Shown here: in pieces, positions 1 through 13,520 of the stretch
Position numbering within the stretch: the first letter of the stretch is position 1
Layout of the letters: every line of letters begins with the position of its first letter
Assembly (NCBI GenBank): GCA_014773175.1
Contig: VXCM01000692.1
Location: forward strand, 40,001-104,000
Length of the DNA stretch: 64,000 nucleotides
Source: Lucifuga dentata
Taxonomy: Eukaryota; Chordata; Actinopteri; Ophidiiformes; Bythitidae
Reading direction: 5' to 3'
The notes under the pieces: model-generated
Told to the model about the DNA's origin: nothing
What the model saw: only the letters and a program-made list of their open reading frames with translations
Databases searched by the model: none
Program-made: the position numbers and the translations under genes

Positions 1-798
1 AAATGCGAATTATTCCATTTTGTTCATCTAACAGGTGACATCTCCTCATCCTCCCACTGTCTCTCACCCTCTCTCTCTCNCCCCCCAACCATCTTCCTCT
101 CATCACCATTCCTCCCCTTCTCCCTCCCTTATCTCCCTGTAACTGCACAGGATTAACCTGGCCTATCGATCAGGTAGGCTGAGCCAATCAATCAGCCGGA
201 ATCGATACGTATTGATCAGCAGTTGTAGGGTCATGTTTTTATGAATGAGGCAGACGGTCTGCTGATAGCTCTCTAGCAGAGTGTGTGTACCTACTGAGAT
301 AACAAGGACAGGAAAATGTTAACTAAGGTTAGCGCCCAGCGGGGAAATATCACGTTTCTTTTATGGCTGCAGTCTAATTAGGAGATAAATTAGCAACAGA
401 TCTGAAACAGAGGGAAGAGTAAAGCTGTTCTTGATGAGATTTCTATAGTTCACCATATACATGTACAGAGGGAAGTCCTGTCCTGACAAATAAAAAACAA
501 CATGTCACGTTTTCCTCAGCGGAGCATTTTAATTGAAATGAGTTTCCATGGTTTAGGCTCCATTTGCTTTGGTCTTAATCAGGGACAAAATATTGTTGTA
601 ATGCTTCATTTATGCTTGGTTTGATTTCACAGGAAAACAGTCCAATCCAACAAAAAGTGTCAAAAAAAAAAAAAATTATTATTATTATAATAATTTGAGA
701 ACATTCGCTGCTTTCATTGGTCAGAAATGTCTGGGGGATGGGATCAAGAAAAACAAATCAGGAATAAGTTTACTATGCCTGCATTAAATAACATGGAC
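1..798. other. gene-free segment
   Basis: A C/T-rich start with N at 80, then unremarkable AT-rich sequence and a poor relative of the 15.5 kb repeat family near 600-798. No coding evidence. Confidence 0.6.
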
Positions 799-1425
799 CA
801 CCATAGGTGTCATTTACACTGGGGACGCTGGGGACATGTCCCCACCACTTTTTGAAATGGCCAATTTNAGGTGTCATTTACACTGGGGACGCTGGGGACA
901 TGTCCCCACCACTTTTTGAAATGGCCAATTTTGTGTCCATCACTTTTTAAAACCATAATTTGTTAATATGTTCTGAAAAACAGCTTGCACCAAGAAATGT
1001 TAACTAACAAATTACAACATTTTGAGAAAGGTTTATTTGCACAATAGGAATACATACAATGCAATGTAAATATAGACAAAACAAATGTGCCTTGTCCAAA
1101 AAAAAGTAACATAAGATTAAAAAAGAAAAAATGGATTTGATGTGACACATATGGATGACTGTTACTTGTGTGGTCGACGTTGTTGTGCGTTTTATGCTTA
1201 GTATTTTCATATTGTGACTCTGTAGTAGCCTAGGCTATGCCCTTTTGATGTGCCGTTATGCTTTTTCTTCCTGCTGTAATTATCCACTCTGAGCTCATAC
1301 CAATCCTCCCCATTACATTGCCTAAAATCGCACATGTTTAAGACCATTTAAAAAATGATTTTTCATCTGAGCCCTTATGTCCCCACCACTTTTCAACACA
1401 AAGTAATGCCCTTGTGGATCACAGA
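799..1425. repeat. interspersed repeat with GGGGAC-rich end
   Basis: Starts near GGTGTCATTTACACTGGGG and GACATGTCCCCACCACTTTT. The second motif recurs as ATGTCCCCACCACTTTTCAA at about 1378, so the segment is bounded by related ends. I think it is a non-autonomous DNA element but cannot name the class. A 63-nt assembly duplication surrounds N 868. Confidence 0.5.
805..931. other. assembly join: 63-bp direct duplication around N 868
   Basis: 805-867 and 869-931 are identical. Confidence 0.95.
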
Positions 1426-1824
1426 CAGAATCTGGATCATTTCGAAGTCATTGGCATCATTTGAGCCATGAATCAAGAAAACTATGGCGGCAGAGGCTGA
1501 ATCTGACTTCCAGACAAGATGTGGAAAACCACGTGTTGCTTCACGTTATGTGAAGAAGACGTGAAAATATGGCTTTGCAAAGACAAATGGAGAAGTTCTA
1601 GATGCACAGATACACTCTCTCACTTCAACTCTCTGACACTTGAACTTTCCGATTCCTTCTTTAGCTCCAGTCTGCCCGTCTTTCCCACTCACTGCACCGA
1701 TTTCTCCAGGCACCATCAGAAGGCATGAGTGTAGGAGGTGAGGCCGCGGCCGTTCAAATTAGAATTAATTAACCATGGAGTGTAGGAGGCGCGCATGTGT
1801 GTAGCTGCACGCAAGTGAGTAAGT

Positions 1825-1919
1825 ATGTGTGTGTGTGTGTGTGTGGTTCCATTACTTTGTGTTGCTTGAGTTGTCTACTTTTGGTTGTAGTTTCTGTGCT
1901 TATGTGCATGCATTCTGTT

Positions 1920-1966
<47 letters not shown>
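1825..1966. repeat. two TG microsatellites
   Basis: TG runs at about 1825-1845 and 1922-1966, the second about 22 units. Confidence 0.95.
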
Positions 1967-1967
<1 letters not shown>

Positions 1968-2302
1968 CATGTGTAAGATATGGGTTCATTTTAGCCTCAA
2001 GGCAACCTGTTGATCAGGATTACTCACTTGGTGTGGGTGAGCAAGAAGCCGGTCCCTGTGAGTTTGAATGTGTGTAACACACATCTGGACTCATCTGATT
2101 TGTGATAGAGAAGGGATTTCATTCAATTAGTGACAATTGAAACTTGTCATTAAAGAGACAGAGAGAGAGAGAGAGAGAAAGACCCCTTGCTGAGGGCAGA
2201 TGTGCTACATCCTTGGTATACACTTGGCAAACATACTAAATAATGCATAGAGCTATTAATGCATCTGTCTCAGTACCATTATGTTGTACTGACAGACAGA
2301 CA

Positions 2303-2303
<1 letters not shown>

Positions 2304-2341
<38 letters not shown>
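2304..2341. repeat. CA microsatellite preceded by a short GACA run
   Basis: About 19 CA units after GACAGACAGACAGA. Confidence 0.95.
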
Positions 2342-2344
<3 letters not shown>

Positions 2345-2820
2345 CACACAAAAAAGGCACAGGGCATTTTCAGACCTGTAATCTGTTTTCTGTGGTCTGA
2401 AGCAGAGACCAAATTGTAACAACGCCACATTTACCAGCTGGTTTGATTCAGTTTCACACAGAAAAGTCCAATCAAACCAAAATATAGCAACAAAATCATA
2501 TAGGAACGCTCCCTCTGCTCACTGGTCAGGAATATCTGACCAATGAGCAGATCAAAGTTTACCAAATAACACGGAACAAAGAGATGAAATCGTCGTGTCC
2601 TTGGAAGAGGCAGAAATCAGAAAATACCACTGCTTGTATAAATGAGAGCGTGTATGCAGAGCAGCCACCATGTGTGATAAAGTGCACATGGCAGAGACGT
2701 TTCTTCTTCATGTGAAGCCTGAAGCTTTGCTCTTTTCTTACGGCGCAGGTGAAATTCACAAGGGCCGAGGGAGTGTCACACACACACTCATATGTGCCAA
2801 TATGCTCATATACAATTCAT

Positions 2821-2821
<1 letters not shown>

Positions 2822-2856
<35 letters not shown>

Positions 2857-3029
2857 ATTATTGATTATGCCGGTGTGTGGCCGATGCTGGTGTTGTGTGG
2901 GCCCAGCAGCACTTGAGTCCCAATGAATTCAGTTTCAAGTACAACATGGAAAAGACACCTGGATCCTCTGCTGCATTCAGAACAGCATGAAACCCTGAAT
3001 ACCCCTTTAACACACACACACACACACAC
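2822..3029. repeat. two CA microsatellites
   Basis: CA runs at 2822-2854 and about 3009-3029. Confidence 0.9.
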
Positions 3030-6000
3030 GAGCAGATACAGACTCTAATATGGTAACAATGGCTCAACAAAAATATGCAGCCATACATCCATTACTAACT
3101 TGCTGCGTGTCCATGAATAAAAACGATGATTATGCAGCATCCTTATGCAGATTTCACTTCAGTAGCTCCCAGTCTTTCCTTTCCTCTTATCCCCTCAACT
3201 GGACCTGTAAACAATCTTGCTTCTCAGTTTCATCTTAAAACAACATAACTTTGTAAAAAAAAAATCTGCTTTAAAGCTTATGAAGGAGAAGAGAAGGATA
3301 TTCAAAAGAAACTTTATTCATCATTGAAGTAATAAGGCATTGATAGAGATTCACGTAGGATGGAAATTATTTCCACACATGAAGCCATTCCATTTTCTTT
3401 CCCGGGCTTCGGATGACTCCTCTGTCTTGTGTGAATGAAAGGCTCTCCCCCAGGAAATCAGACACCAATATAGACAGGACAGGAGGACCTATTACACCAT
3501 ATGCTTCCCACCAATTGTTCTGACACACGGGTTAACTAGACCAAACTCGCCTCAGTACAGCAATGGGCCCATTATGATGGAGACAGTCACACGTATTATC
3601 ATGTGCAAATTGCCCGAATCTTCCGGTTCTCAAGGTTTTTCACATTGCGTTTCCTTCCAGAATGACAAACTGGACCCGGATATAAACAATGACAAAGAAT
3701 GTTATTTAATTTGCCTCGGCTTCTACGTTCATATGACGATTTACGGACAGAAATAAACTGACCTCCAAAGCAGCAGCGAGGTTCTCTCTGCTGCACGGTG
3801 AGCACGCGACATAGATGCACAAGGTGAGACAAGAATGGATAAGAGGAGTATGGGGACATTGGGGTTTAAGGGTGAGTGGTGTGAATGAACAAACAGGCAG
3901 GAAGGAGAGAGTGAGCTCAGACAGGAGAGGGGCGATGAGAAGATGGAAAAGGAGGGGGAGAATCTGCATGTAATCTCTCCGTAATTAACAACTACCCAGA
4001 AACCCTTGCTTTGTTCGACTGAAAGGCTCTGACAATCAATACTATTGATGAGCTTTAATGGAAACATTGTTTCTCCTGTTTTTGGAGATTGTCTGCATTG
4101 AGCTCCAGTAGTCGTTACAAACCACAATGACTTTAAGACACGCAATTACAAGACAGAAAGTCGTGTGAATATTACAGTGATCTCACTTTGAAAAGCATAC
4201 GGTGCATTTGTGACCTTCAGTAAACTGGAAATTCCATATTATTCCAAGTATGATTACTTTTGTCTGCTTATTGGCATTAGCCCTCTGACAAATTTGAGAC
4301 CTCCCTAGTGTATATCCTGTCTCTGTCTAAATGCATGCTGGAAAAGGCTCTGAGCAGGATAAGGGTGTTACGATAATGGACATGGCATTATTACATCAAA
4401 ATTGTGCTGCTTTATTAGTCGCTCTGCCGGGTTCACATGACATGCTGAATTACAGTGATACACACTTGTTGCTAGAGAAGCCATTTTTTTAATCCATCCA
4501 TTTTTCTGTTCCACTTATCCTGTTCTGGGTCATGGGGGTCTGGAGCCTATCCCAGCATGCATCTAGCTAGGTCAAGGGAAAATCCTGAGCAGGTCACCAG
4601 TCTATCACTGGGCCAAATTGTTGTAGTAAACAACAAAAAACCTTTTGGACAGTACATGCCATGGTCCTTTCAAACTAAACTCATTATGCCCTTAATCTTT
4701 TTATTGTGATTAAAGGTGCTTAATTATTGGTAATATTATGGGTGTTTTCAGAACATTCAGTTCCTGAATCAAGAAGTAAATTGTTATAATGTTGCATTTA
4801 TCACTTAGTTTTGTTGGTTTTCACAAAGGAAAACAGGGAATCAAAACAGGATAAATAAAGTTTGTTATGCCAGGATAACAAAATAACACACAACAAAGAT
4901 GGAATTGGGATACTTTCTTAGTCATATTCATCATTTGCACCATATAGTAAGGAAACTTATGGCATTAAAATCTGAATATGACTTTGAGACAATGTCTGGA
5001 AGATGTGCTGCCGTCAGATGGCTGAGCCAAAGAATGGAGCTCACACCAGGCACTTACACCACTTGTTAATTGATCAGGCCATGACTCCCAGCAGCGTTGG
5101 TCCACGGATCACCTGTCCTGGTGGTTCTATTGGTTATAAGGTTATAATCTGTACAAACCTACTTCTACAGGTTCACAGTGAGTAGTCCTTGTACAACACG
5201 TTTCTTCTTATTCACCTCCACAATTCTTTCTTCCCTGGGCATTGTCAGCTCTATCATCTAAAGTTGTTTTAGGGCCTATGATTGTATGGCTATGTCAGGC
5301 TGCAGCAACGTTGGTGTTGTTTTGGCAGGAAAATTGAGTTGGTTGCGCAGGTCAGCTTTCAGCTGCCGCTCTGATGGTGTGCTGAGTATGCCTGCACAAC
5401 AATATACAACCATTTTTATGCCACAAGGAACGATTGATATTTCGATTAGTCTCTTATAACCATCCATGATTAGTCAGAAGTAAAGATGCACTTAGAGGTT
5501 TAAAAGTTTCATCAAATAGTGATGGTTTCGTTGGTTTCCAAATGGAGGTCTGGAGTTCCCCAAAGGTCCTTGACATGCTTTCAGTGGGGCTCCACTATTT
5601 TAATTTCATTGCTGTTTAACTTCATTTAAGGTTAGCACTGGGAGAGACAGTCATCTGTGATCAGAAGCATCTAGTTCTGTAGGTCTCAAGCAACACAAAT
5701 GTACAATATTTTCTGCAGGTTAACACCAGTAACAAGTCCACTGTCATTTTTGATGAAGAACAGCTGTTTGCCTCAGCGTAACCAGCTGATCAATACTTTT
5801 TTGACAGCCATTTAGACAAGATGTCCTACGAAGGAGACACCTAAGTTATGGCTGTTGTTTCAAACACATCTATTTTCCAATTATGGGCTCAGAGACAAAA
5901 GGAACTTCTACCAGGAAGCTATTCCCTACACATCCACAGTGACACCATAATAAATGATCTTCTTCACTGGTTGTTGCAGGGTGCATGTTTGGTTGTGTGT

Positions 6001-7250
6001 ACATTTGTATACCTGGGCATGTTTATGTTGTTTTGTGCATGTAGGGAATATTTTGTATCCAATTAGTCTGAAGAGGATTCATTAAATCAAGAAACTCAAT
6101 GCAATTAAAAAAGCTTTTCATGAAGGAGCAGCACGAGATTCAAAGAGGTGAACGGCTTGCAGATGAAACAAAATCATCATTCAGGAGGGTCTGAGATTAC
6201 AGTGACAACGTGAGCAAACACACCATTATCCATGAAGAGCCACAGCCTTGTGCGGATGTGTGCATGAGGGAAAATGGTTGCATTTCTCACTATGACCAGT
6301 GAACAACAATGTGGGTTCTGTGTATGTGTGCGTGTGTGTGTTGTGCACTGATCAGCAGCTATGAAAGCTTTAGTGATGTTAACCCCATCTCCCCTGCAAA
6401 ACGTGAGAGCACGGCACTTATATTAAAGCCGTGCCGTCTCACATCCATGTCATCACCTGCATGTGTGCCTGCATGTCTATGCACAGGCACACGTGGATAG
6501 AGGAACGCACACGACAGAGCAAATGTCATTCCAACTCCAGTGTTGTCTGCAGGAAAAGCCATCCGTGAGTCTCCTCTGACTCCCTTGTCCTATGAGCTGA
6601 ATTATAAATGAGCCTGCGGTATGTCATTCCTGACAGAGGAGAGTGGCTATAGGTTATTTCCTTGTAGCAAACACAGACATCACACAGGGAAACGAGAGCC
6701 ACGATGACTTTATTGTCTCACTTTTATTAGAAACCAGTTCTACTGCAATAACTATTTTCTGTCAACCGCTGTGAAAACAGAATCACAACAGCCACATCCA
6801 CCCAGTTAAAAACTTAGCAAGTTTGGTGAAAAAGAAAAACAGAATGATCATGCCAGAGGTATGAAAAGGGCAAAGAAGTGAGATCATGGCTAAAATTAGA
6901 AAAACATGTAAAAAGGTAAATTTAGAGTGTTTGAATTTTTGATGAGTTGTGAGAGATGATTCAGGATTTGGGTTAAAATAAGACAGAGAGATATTAATTA
7001 TTGGATCTCTCCTGTTACACTTGCTGAGTTGTGCTTTACATGTGCACAGGCTCATGTTATTTATTGCGCCTACATTATTGAGCAGGAAATTTCATGGAGG
7101 GCAAATGTGGCTGCACGCTGAAGGCTCATCTTCATCATCATCAAAATCAAAAAAAAAAAATCATCAAAATGATTTTTAAAAAAATTTTTCATTATTTTAC
7201 ACCAAGAGCAAACTGGATTCCTTTCCTTCTTTTGTTTTACAATCAAACTA

Positions 7251-7281
<31 letters not shown>

Positions 7282-7459
7282 TTTAAAAACCATGAATTAT
7301 GATATAAAGCAGTTTACTATAATCAGTAATATGAACCACATAAAGCTGATTTTAGTATATGCAGAATAACATTTACCACTTTTAAAATTTATTGCAGTTG
7401 TCCTTGCAAGCTTTATCAGATTTGAAGGTTTTATTATTAGTTTGTCTTATTATAAGTCA
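3030..7459. other. gene-free segment
   Basis: Short unsupported open frames only. Contains the retroposon tail at 4.5 kb, a repeat fragment at 4.74-4.9 kb and an A-run near 7258-7280. Nothing else recognised. Confidence 0.6.
4480..4625. repeat. common teleost retroposon tail
   Basis: ATCCATCCATTTTTCTGTTC followed by CACTTATCCTGTTCTGGGTC, GGAGCCTATCCCAGC and a GGTCACCAGTCTATCAC motif form a consensus found at the 3' end of widespread teleost non-LTR elements. It is a decayed copy. Confidence 0.7.
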
Positions 7460-8075
7460 ATCATGTTGATCAGGATATACTACTAAACAGGCTGGAAAAT
7501 TGGGTTGGGTTCCATGGCACAGTTCTTAATTGGTTCAAATCCTGTTTACAAGATGGAGACTATTTTGTCTCAGTTTGTAACTACAGATCTGAGAGAAGAA
7601 AGCTGATGGTGACATGTGGAATTCCCCAAGGCTCAATTCTTGGACTTCTTTTATTTAATCTCTACGCTCCACTGGCTCACATTTTGCAAAACAAAGTCTT
7701 GTACCATAACTATGCAGATGACACCCAAATTTACATACCATCTCACCAAGTTTGTGTCCCACTGAATCCCTAAAAAGCATTGAAGACATTAATGACTGGA
7801 TGTGTTGAAAATTCCTCCAGTTAAACAAAGATAACAATTATTGTATTTGGTGCCAAGGAAGAAGGGTTAAGTGTTTCTCACCTTGAATCACTTCCACTGA
7901 AGACAAAAACCAAGTCAGAAATCTTAGTGTAGTTATTGATTAGACCTAAACTATAACAGCCACATTAAGACAATTACAAAATTAGCATATCATCCTAAAA
8001 ATATAGCCAGAATTAGAGGATTTATGTCTCTCAAATAAATCTGACCTTGCCTTTAAAGGCCATTAAGGAAAAAGC
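7460..8075 (+). pseudogene. non-LTR retrotransposon reverse-transcriptase fragment
   Basis: Reading across stops and frameshifts gives WFKSCLQDGDYFVSV, CGIPQGSILGLLLFNLYAPL, then YHNYADDTQIYIPS. YADD (codons 7711-7722) is the reverse-transcriptase active-site box. Later pieces correspond to FLQLNKDN and the IARIRGF region. The family matches the better preserved LINE at 55-57 kb (CR1/L2/Rex1-type by motif style). Confidence 0.85.
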
Positions 8076-9461
8076 AGAGACTAGTCCAATTTCAAATTGA
8101 GTGCTTCATTTGTGGTGTGAATATGATTTATATTAGTTCCAAACCAACTACAAGCTGATCTTTTGATTGATCTAGAACCAGAGAGGGTTCACATGATAAC
8201 TACACATCTGATTAGTCATAGTAAATCAAAGGATGCAGTAAAACTGTTGCAACATATCAAGCTTACCTAACACTTTTTCAGATTAACCTGTGGAAGGTTA
8301 GCATGTCGTATGTGCTCAACATGAGGTCATTCTCCCATTCAGCTGTCTGAAGGCGGCACATCTACACGTAATGTGAAATAATTTGCACTTTTTGAGATAC
8401 TGACTTGTCAAATTCAGCTTCTGCTGCCATCATTTTGTTTGATATGTGGCCCAAATGATGATAGGCCGTTTAACTTGGTATGTTTCTGTGCTATTTAACT
8501 GTTCTGGAATAGTAAACTTCTTCCTGTTTTGATTCTCCTGTGAACCAATATATTTAAACAAAAACTGCATGAGAACACTTGCTCTGCTCATTTGTCAGAA
8601 ATGTTTGGGGCCGGCACACTTGGATTTTTTTTTTTTAACTAAGGGAAAAATGCAACAGAAATAACATTTCAGTTACTTGTATGGACCAGAAGAAATGGAC
8701 CATAGGTTTAAAAGTAAAAAAAAAAAAAATGTTGAATCACTTCAGTTCAGCTTTCGGTTTTGGCTAATTCATCATACTTTCTGTATTTTCCTGTGTTCTT
8801 CTGAGAAGAGATTTTTGCGTTAAACCCAACCATTTATGCAGCTCCATAATTCATGTCATGACAGTTAAGCACAAACCCTTTAAACAAAACAAATCATGAA
8901 ATATTAAGCACAAGTCATGAGTGCTTGTCATTCAGATAGATGAATGCACGTACTGTATGTAGAGTGCATGTATGCACATATCCTGTGTTATCTGGAAAGA
9001 ACTGGCTAATAAAAGGAGATAAATATAATTATCTGTCCTCATGGAAACCCACTAACCAGAACTGTTATTGATCTCTGTAGTTGTAAATATTAAATACAAC
9101 CTTAACAAAATATCCAAGTACTGATTGTGGCAGAAGAAAATCATTATTTACTGGTAACTTATTGCACGTGACACAGTCTAATAATTTACTAAAAAATAAC
9201 ACGTAATTCTTAGTGTTCATCTTTGAATATAATGCATTTGTCCCGTGCTTTTGTGTGTCATGGTGTTTTCACATTCCATATGTTTAGAGTGTTTAATGTA
9301 GAGAACACATTCATACAAACTGAGGTGGTTTAACTCTCTGGAGTCTCAAATATTTTCTAGAAAAGTCTTCATTCTTAAAAAAAAAAATCCAATCTAAAAG
9401 AATTGAACAAAAAAAGAAAAAAATAAATTATAGAAACTCAATTTTCAATTTTTGGAGATAA

Positions 9462-9725
9462 AGTCAGAGAGGCCAGACTGAGATGGTTTGGACATGTACA
9501 GAGGAGGGATAGTGAACATATCGGTAGAAGGATGCTGAGGTTGGAACTGCCAGGCAGGAGGCCTAGAGGAAGACCAAAGAGGAGATTTATGGATGTAGTG
9601 AAAGAGGACATGAAGTTAGTTGGTGTGAGAGAAGAGGAGGCAGAGGATAGGGTTAGATGGAGGCAGATGATTCGCTGTGGTGACCCCTGAAGGGAAAGCC
9701 GAAAGGAAAAGAAGAAGAAGATAGA
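9462..9725 (+). pseudogene. LINE (RTE-type) C-terminal fragment with A/G-rich tail
   Basis: Translates as RWFGHVQRRDSEHIGRRMLR, then RRPRGRPKRRFMDVVKEDMK and EDRVRWRQMIRCGDP followed by a stop, the well-known C terminus of fish RTE-like LINEs. It ends in a GAAAAGAAGAAGAAG tail. The open stretch is short but nearly intact. Confidence 0.8.
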
Positions 9726-9790
9726 AAGTCAATTTTCTACTTCATTCTAGAATGTCTAAGTATAAAGGCAGAAAGGCCTGATTTCGTGCC

Positions 9791-10060
9791 TCTAACTATA
9801 AAGGCAGGAATCTCTGTCTGTGGCACCAATATCTCTCGAACCTGGCACTGTATGAAGTTGAAATTCGGCAGTTTCATCTCAAGACCCATGTAGCGTCATG
9901 TGTGAAGTTGTTTGGATGAGCGGTTTTCGAATTTAGCTGTGCCGGTAAAAAGTAATCCACGCAGCAGGATATGCTCCGGGCACAGAAGCATATGCTCCGG
10001 TCCAGTGCCGTGGTCTCAACCCGAAGTCCGACCCATTACCAACAGGCACTGCAGTAGTTT
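9791..10060. mobile_element. short Helitron-like non-autonomous copy
   Basis: Begins TCTAACTATAAAGGCAGGAA and shares blocks GAAGTTGTTTGGATGAGC, GCAGCAGGATA and CGGTCTCAACCC-like sequence with the larger copy at 18.3 kb. It ends GGCACTGCAGTAGT, a variant of the CACTAGT end. No coding capacity. Confidence 0.55.
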
Positions 10061-11078
10061 ATGGAAATCAAGGAAAGTCTCCAAAACTCAGCAAACAATG
10101 TGTTGACCATCATGTAAAATATGGCAGCAGGGGATAATCCATGCTTAAATAATGTAACCCTTTACACAGTGACAAGGTGATAAACGCTGCGCTTGTTGTT
10201 CCTGAGCAGTGAGAAGCCATAACATGTAATTACATCTTTTACAACCACTGCACGTTCAAGCTTTCGTGCCCCCATGAAAATACTTGTTTGTTCTTCTGGG
10301 CAAAAAGAAGCATACATTTAACATTTATGACCTATTTAGCTTTTCAAAACAACTATTTTATTGCCAGTGTTATATGTTAAACCTGCCACTATGTTCTGCA
10401 TGCTGACTGATTTAAAGAAAATGCTTTGAAATGTTCATGTATGAAAAAAAAAAAAAAGGAATACCATTTACAGTATGAGCAGCCATATTGAAATGCAATC
10501 AATACTGAATTTAGGGTTGAGGAACCTTGTCTGACTTTCCAAATAAGAATTCAAAGTTGAGCAAGTGTTTTCTTTTACTCTTCCTCATCAGAAATTCCGA
10601 GTTCTGAGTGTCAAAGATGGCATTAAGATACAACACAGCATGATTTCTACAGTGGTTTAGCTGAAATATTAAGTAGTGATAAGTGTATAGTGGATTGTAC
10701 AGATAACCACCAATAAAAAAAAATCAACAGCTTCTATTGTCTATAAGATTATGAAGCTTTAAAGCATTTATAGCTAGAAGGGTTTGCCTTGTCATTGATC
10801 CAACAATTTTAATTATCCAGAATTATTACTACCCTAAAATATTATCCTACTTTCAAGGGTATTCTGTCTTTTCTCTCCTTTTCTCATAAACTATTTGCCT
10901 CTAGCTAATACAAACCTGAACCATTTTACTTGCCTTAAAAGCACTGTTGCATGAAGACATGAATATGACATATTTAATCTTAACTAGTGTGACTTCATCA
11001 GAAGCATGAAAGTGGCAATTAAGGAATATTTTCATATCAGGTAGTCCTGCTTTATGCTGGTATAAGTGTATGTGTATA

Positions 11079-11113
<35 letters not shown>

Positions 11114-11406
11114 AATTCAACTTTGCACTAAAAGACGCCTGTTTGGAACAAAGAACATAATCTGAAGGTGTAATCGCACAAGAAGCGTATCTTATGTCAC
11201 TTTTGTCTGCATCAGAGTGATCAGACCTGATGAGTGATGGTGTGACAGTCAGTGGATGGAAGAACCTGCCATTTCTGGCCATCTCACACCAGTGATTCAG
11301 CAGTGTTAGTCATGTGTGTGTGAATCCCCTCTATACCAACCAGAACATATAAGCCCTCCTTATATAAGTCTGTATGGAGGATACCTATGTTACAGAGCTA
11401 CATTTT

Positions 11407-11488
11407 ACTCTCTCTCTCTCTCTCTCTCTCCTCTCTTGTAAGTATCTCAGCTTGTCATTCACTTCTAAACACTTGTCGAATGCTGAGG

Positions 11489-11538
<50 letters not shown>
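11407..11538. repeat. two CT microsatellites
   Basis: CT runs at about 11407-11430 and 11491-11538. Confidence 0.95.
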
Positions 11539-11540
<2 letters not shown>

Positions 11541-11883
11541 GATGTATAATTCATTAGGCAATAGTGGACTTTGGCAGCCAAATGCAGATCTGAGAGCTGT
11601 AATGTGACACGAATTTAGCAATTACTAGGAGAAACATGTCCAAACTGACCGCAAGGAAATACTATGTGCATGTGTGTACATGTGTGCGCATGTGGGTGGG
11701 TGGGTGTATATGTGCAAGACAGCGAGAAAGAGATTTAGGCTTTTTGGTGTATGTTGATGGTTAGATTACACCACCACTACAGCCTAACTAATCCACAAAG
11801 GGAGGGATGGTGGAGGGAGACAAACACTCTTTTGAACCCAAATGATGTTTGTGTGTGTTCATGTCATCCTGGTTGTATGGGGA

Positions 11884-12012
11884 TAGTAACAAAATATGTT
11901 TACTTCCTATAATGCGATACTTTTTTTTTTTGCTTCCTTTAAGGAAANTAGTAACAAAATATGTTTACTTCCTATAATGCGATACTTTTTTTTTTTGCTT
12001 CCTTTAAGGAAA
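11884..12012. other. assembly join: 64-bp direct duplication around N 11948
   Basis: 11884-11947 and 11949-12012 are identical. Confidence 0.95.
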
Positions 12013-12339
12013 TATCTTTGTCCCTGAGAGTCAGTTTCATAATCAAATACCTGAAGCTGGTTACTGTGATGAAAAATTGTCTTAACGGAGAGGCATTTGG
12101 TGTCATTTACAACATTTGAGGCTAATAATACCTGACATTTTCACATCAGTAAATTATATTTTGCTGCACTCTGACTCACCAGACAAATACAACACATTAG
12201 CGAGCCAAGCCGTAACCTTAATGAAAGGGTAAAGGGACGTATGATGGCAAGAGTTTAACTAGCCAAATGCAAAAGTTCCTTCCAGCAAACATTCAACCAG
12301 AACACCAGTGAGACCTGCAGTGGATACTTCTGATTGGTT

Positions 12340-12455
12340 TAAGGAAGTGATTCTCAACCCTGGTCCTCGAGTACCACAGCACTGCATGTTTTCTGCCACT
12401 CCCTGCTCTACACACACCTGATTAGCTAAATCAGGTGTGTTTTCTTACTTAGGAG
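12340..12455. mobile_element. hAT-like non-autonomous fragment
   Basis: GATTCTCAACCCTGGTCCTC, GAGTACCACAGCACTGCATG and an inverted ACACCTGATT ... AATCAGGTGTG pair match a very common teleost hAT MITE terminus. Only one end is present. Confidence 0.65.
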
Positions 12456-13107
12456 TTAAGAGATCCCAATTGGCTTCCACTGGCTGCTTGAGGACAAAGA
12501 TTACAAACAACACGCAATTATTTATGACATTCATTATGTATGTTGCCCCAACATTTTCTCCTGTTTTGGTAAAGTATAGCCACTACCCAGACACAGTACC
12601 AGCAACAGTAGTAAGGTCCTATCAAAAAACTTCTATGGGAAGCAGCTTCCAGGACTCCATAGTGAATCAAAATTTCACCTTTCCTCCTAGAGCTTAATAT
12701 GAAGGGAGCACCACCTTCAAAGTTAAAATAAATAAATAAATAAATAAACACTGTAGTTTTCCCAAAATGATGATAAAGCTCCTGCTAAATGTTTGGAACA
12801 GTTAATAATTGAGTTCTGGAGTTCATACGTTTTATACACAGTTTGACATAACCAGTGTCCTGCGTTAGCTCTGAGCTCCCATTACGTTGGGTTCTCGGAG
12901 TTCTGTCGACCACAGAGTCACTTCCTAGATCACAAAAGAAATTCACATGACAGGAACACACTAATTGCTCTCAATAGAATTTCTGGTAAATCAGAAACAT
13001 CGCCATCTGTAGCTTATTTGGGGCTAAATTCAGTTTGAACAGAACTGAAATGAGCCAACAAGTTGCACTGACACATTGAAATGCAGAAAATCACTTATGT
13101 CACTATA

Positions 13108-13111
<4 letters not shown>

Positions 13112-13151
<40 letters not shown>

Positions 13152-13152
13152 N

Positions 13153-13195
<43 letters not shown>
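13112..13195. repeat. compound CT/CA microsatellite with an assembly N
   Basis: A CT run to 13151, N at 13152, then a CA run to about 13195. The true junction length is unknown. Confidence 0.9.
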
Positions 13196-13199
<4 letters not shown>

Positions 13200-13480
13200 T
13201 ACAAACACACACAGACCTCAAGCACAAATGGTGAAAAGTACATCCAGCTCCCAGTTTATTGCATATGGATGTACAGAGCCTCAGGCCTTAAATATATTGC
13301 GCTGATGTCCATAGAGAACTTGTGGTACTAGTTCCATGTGTGTATGTGTGTGTGTATTATAATGAATTTTTCATATTTGGCATGCCTTGTCTGGATAGGC
13401 AGATGGTGCATCGCCTGCCTGTCTCCTGTGCACCTGCAGCTTGTACACGTATTAGCATTTTAGAATGTCTGGGCTCTCTC

Positions 13481-13486
<6 letters not shown>

Positions 13487-13517
<31 letters not shown>
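13487..13517. repeat. CT microsatellite
   Basis: About 15 CT units. Confidence 0.95.

Positions 13518-13520
<3 letters not shown>

Larger units (their letters stand above)
10070..12339. other. gene-free segment
   Basis: AT-rich with a long A-run at 11082-11110 and two CT microsatellites. No gene seen. Confidence 0.6.

Noticed and set aside
1829..2077. Cys/Val-rich open frame
   Set aside because: Produced by translation of TG microsatellites.
7523..7545. GGTTCAAATCC resembling a tRNA B box
   Set aside because: No A box, acceptor stem or cloverleaf around it; it lies inside the LINE reverse-transcriptase fragment.
11374..11621. Ser/Leu and Arg/Glu repeat proteins on both strands
   Set aside because: Translation of CT/GA microsatellites.
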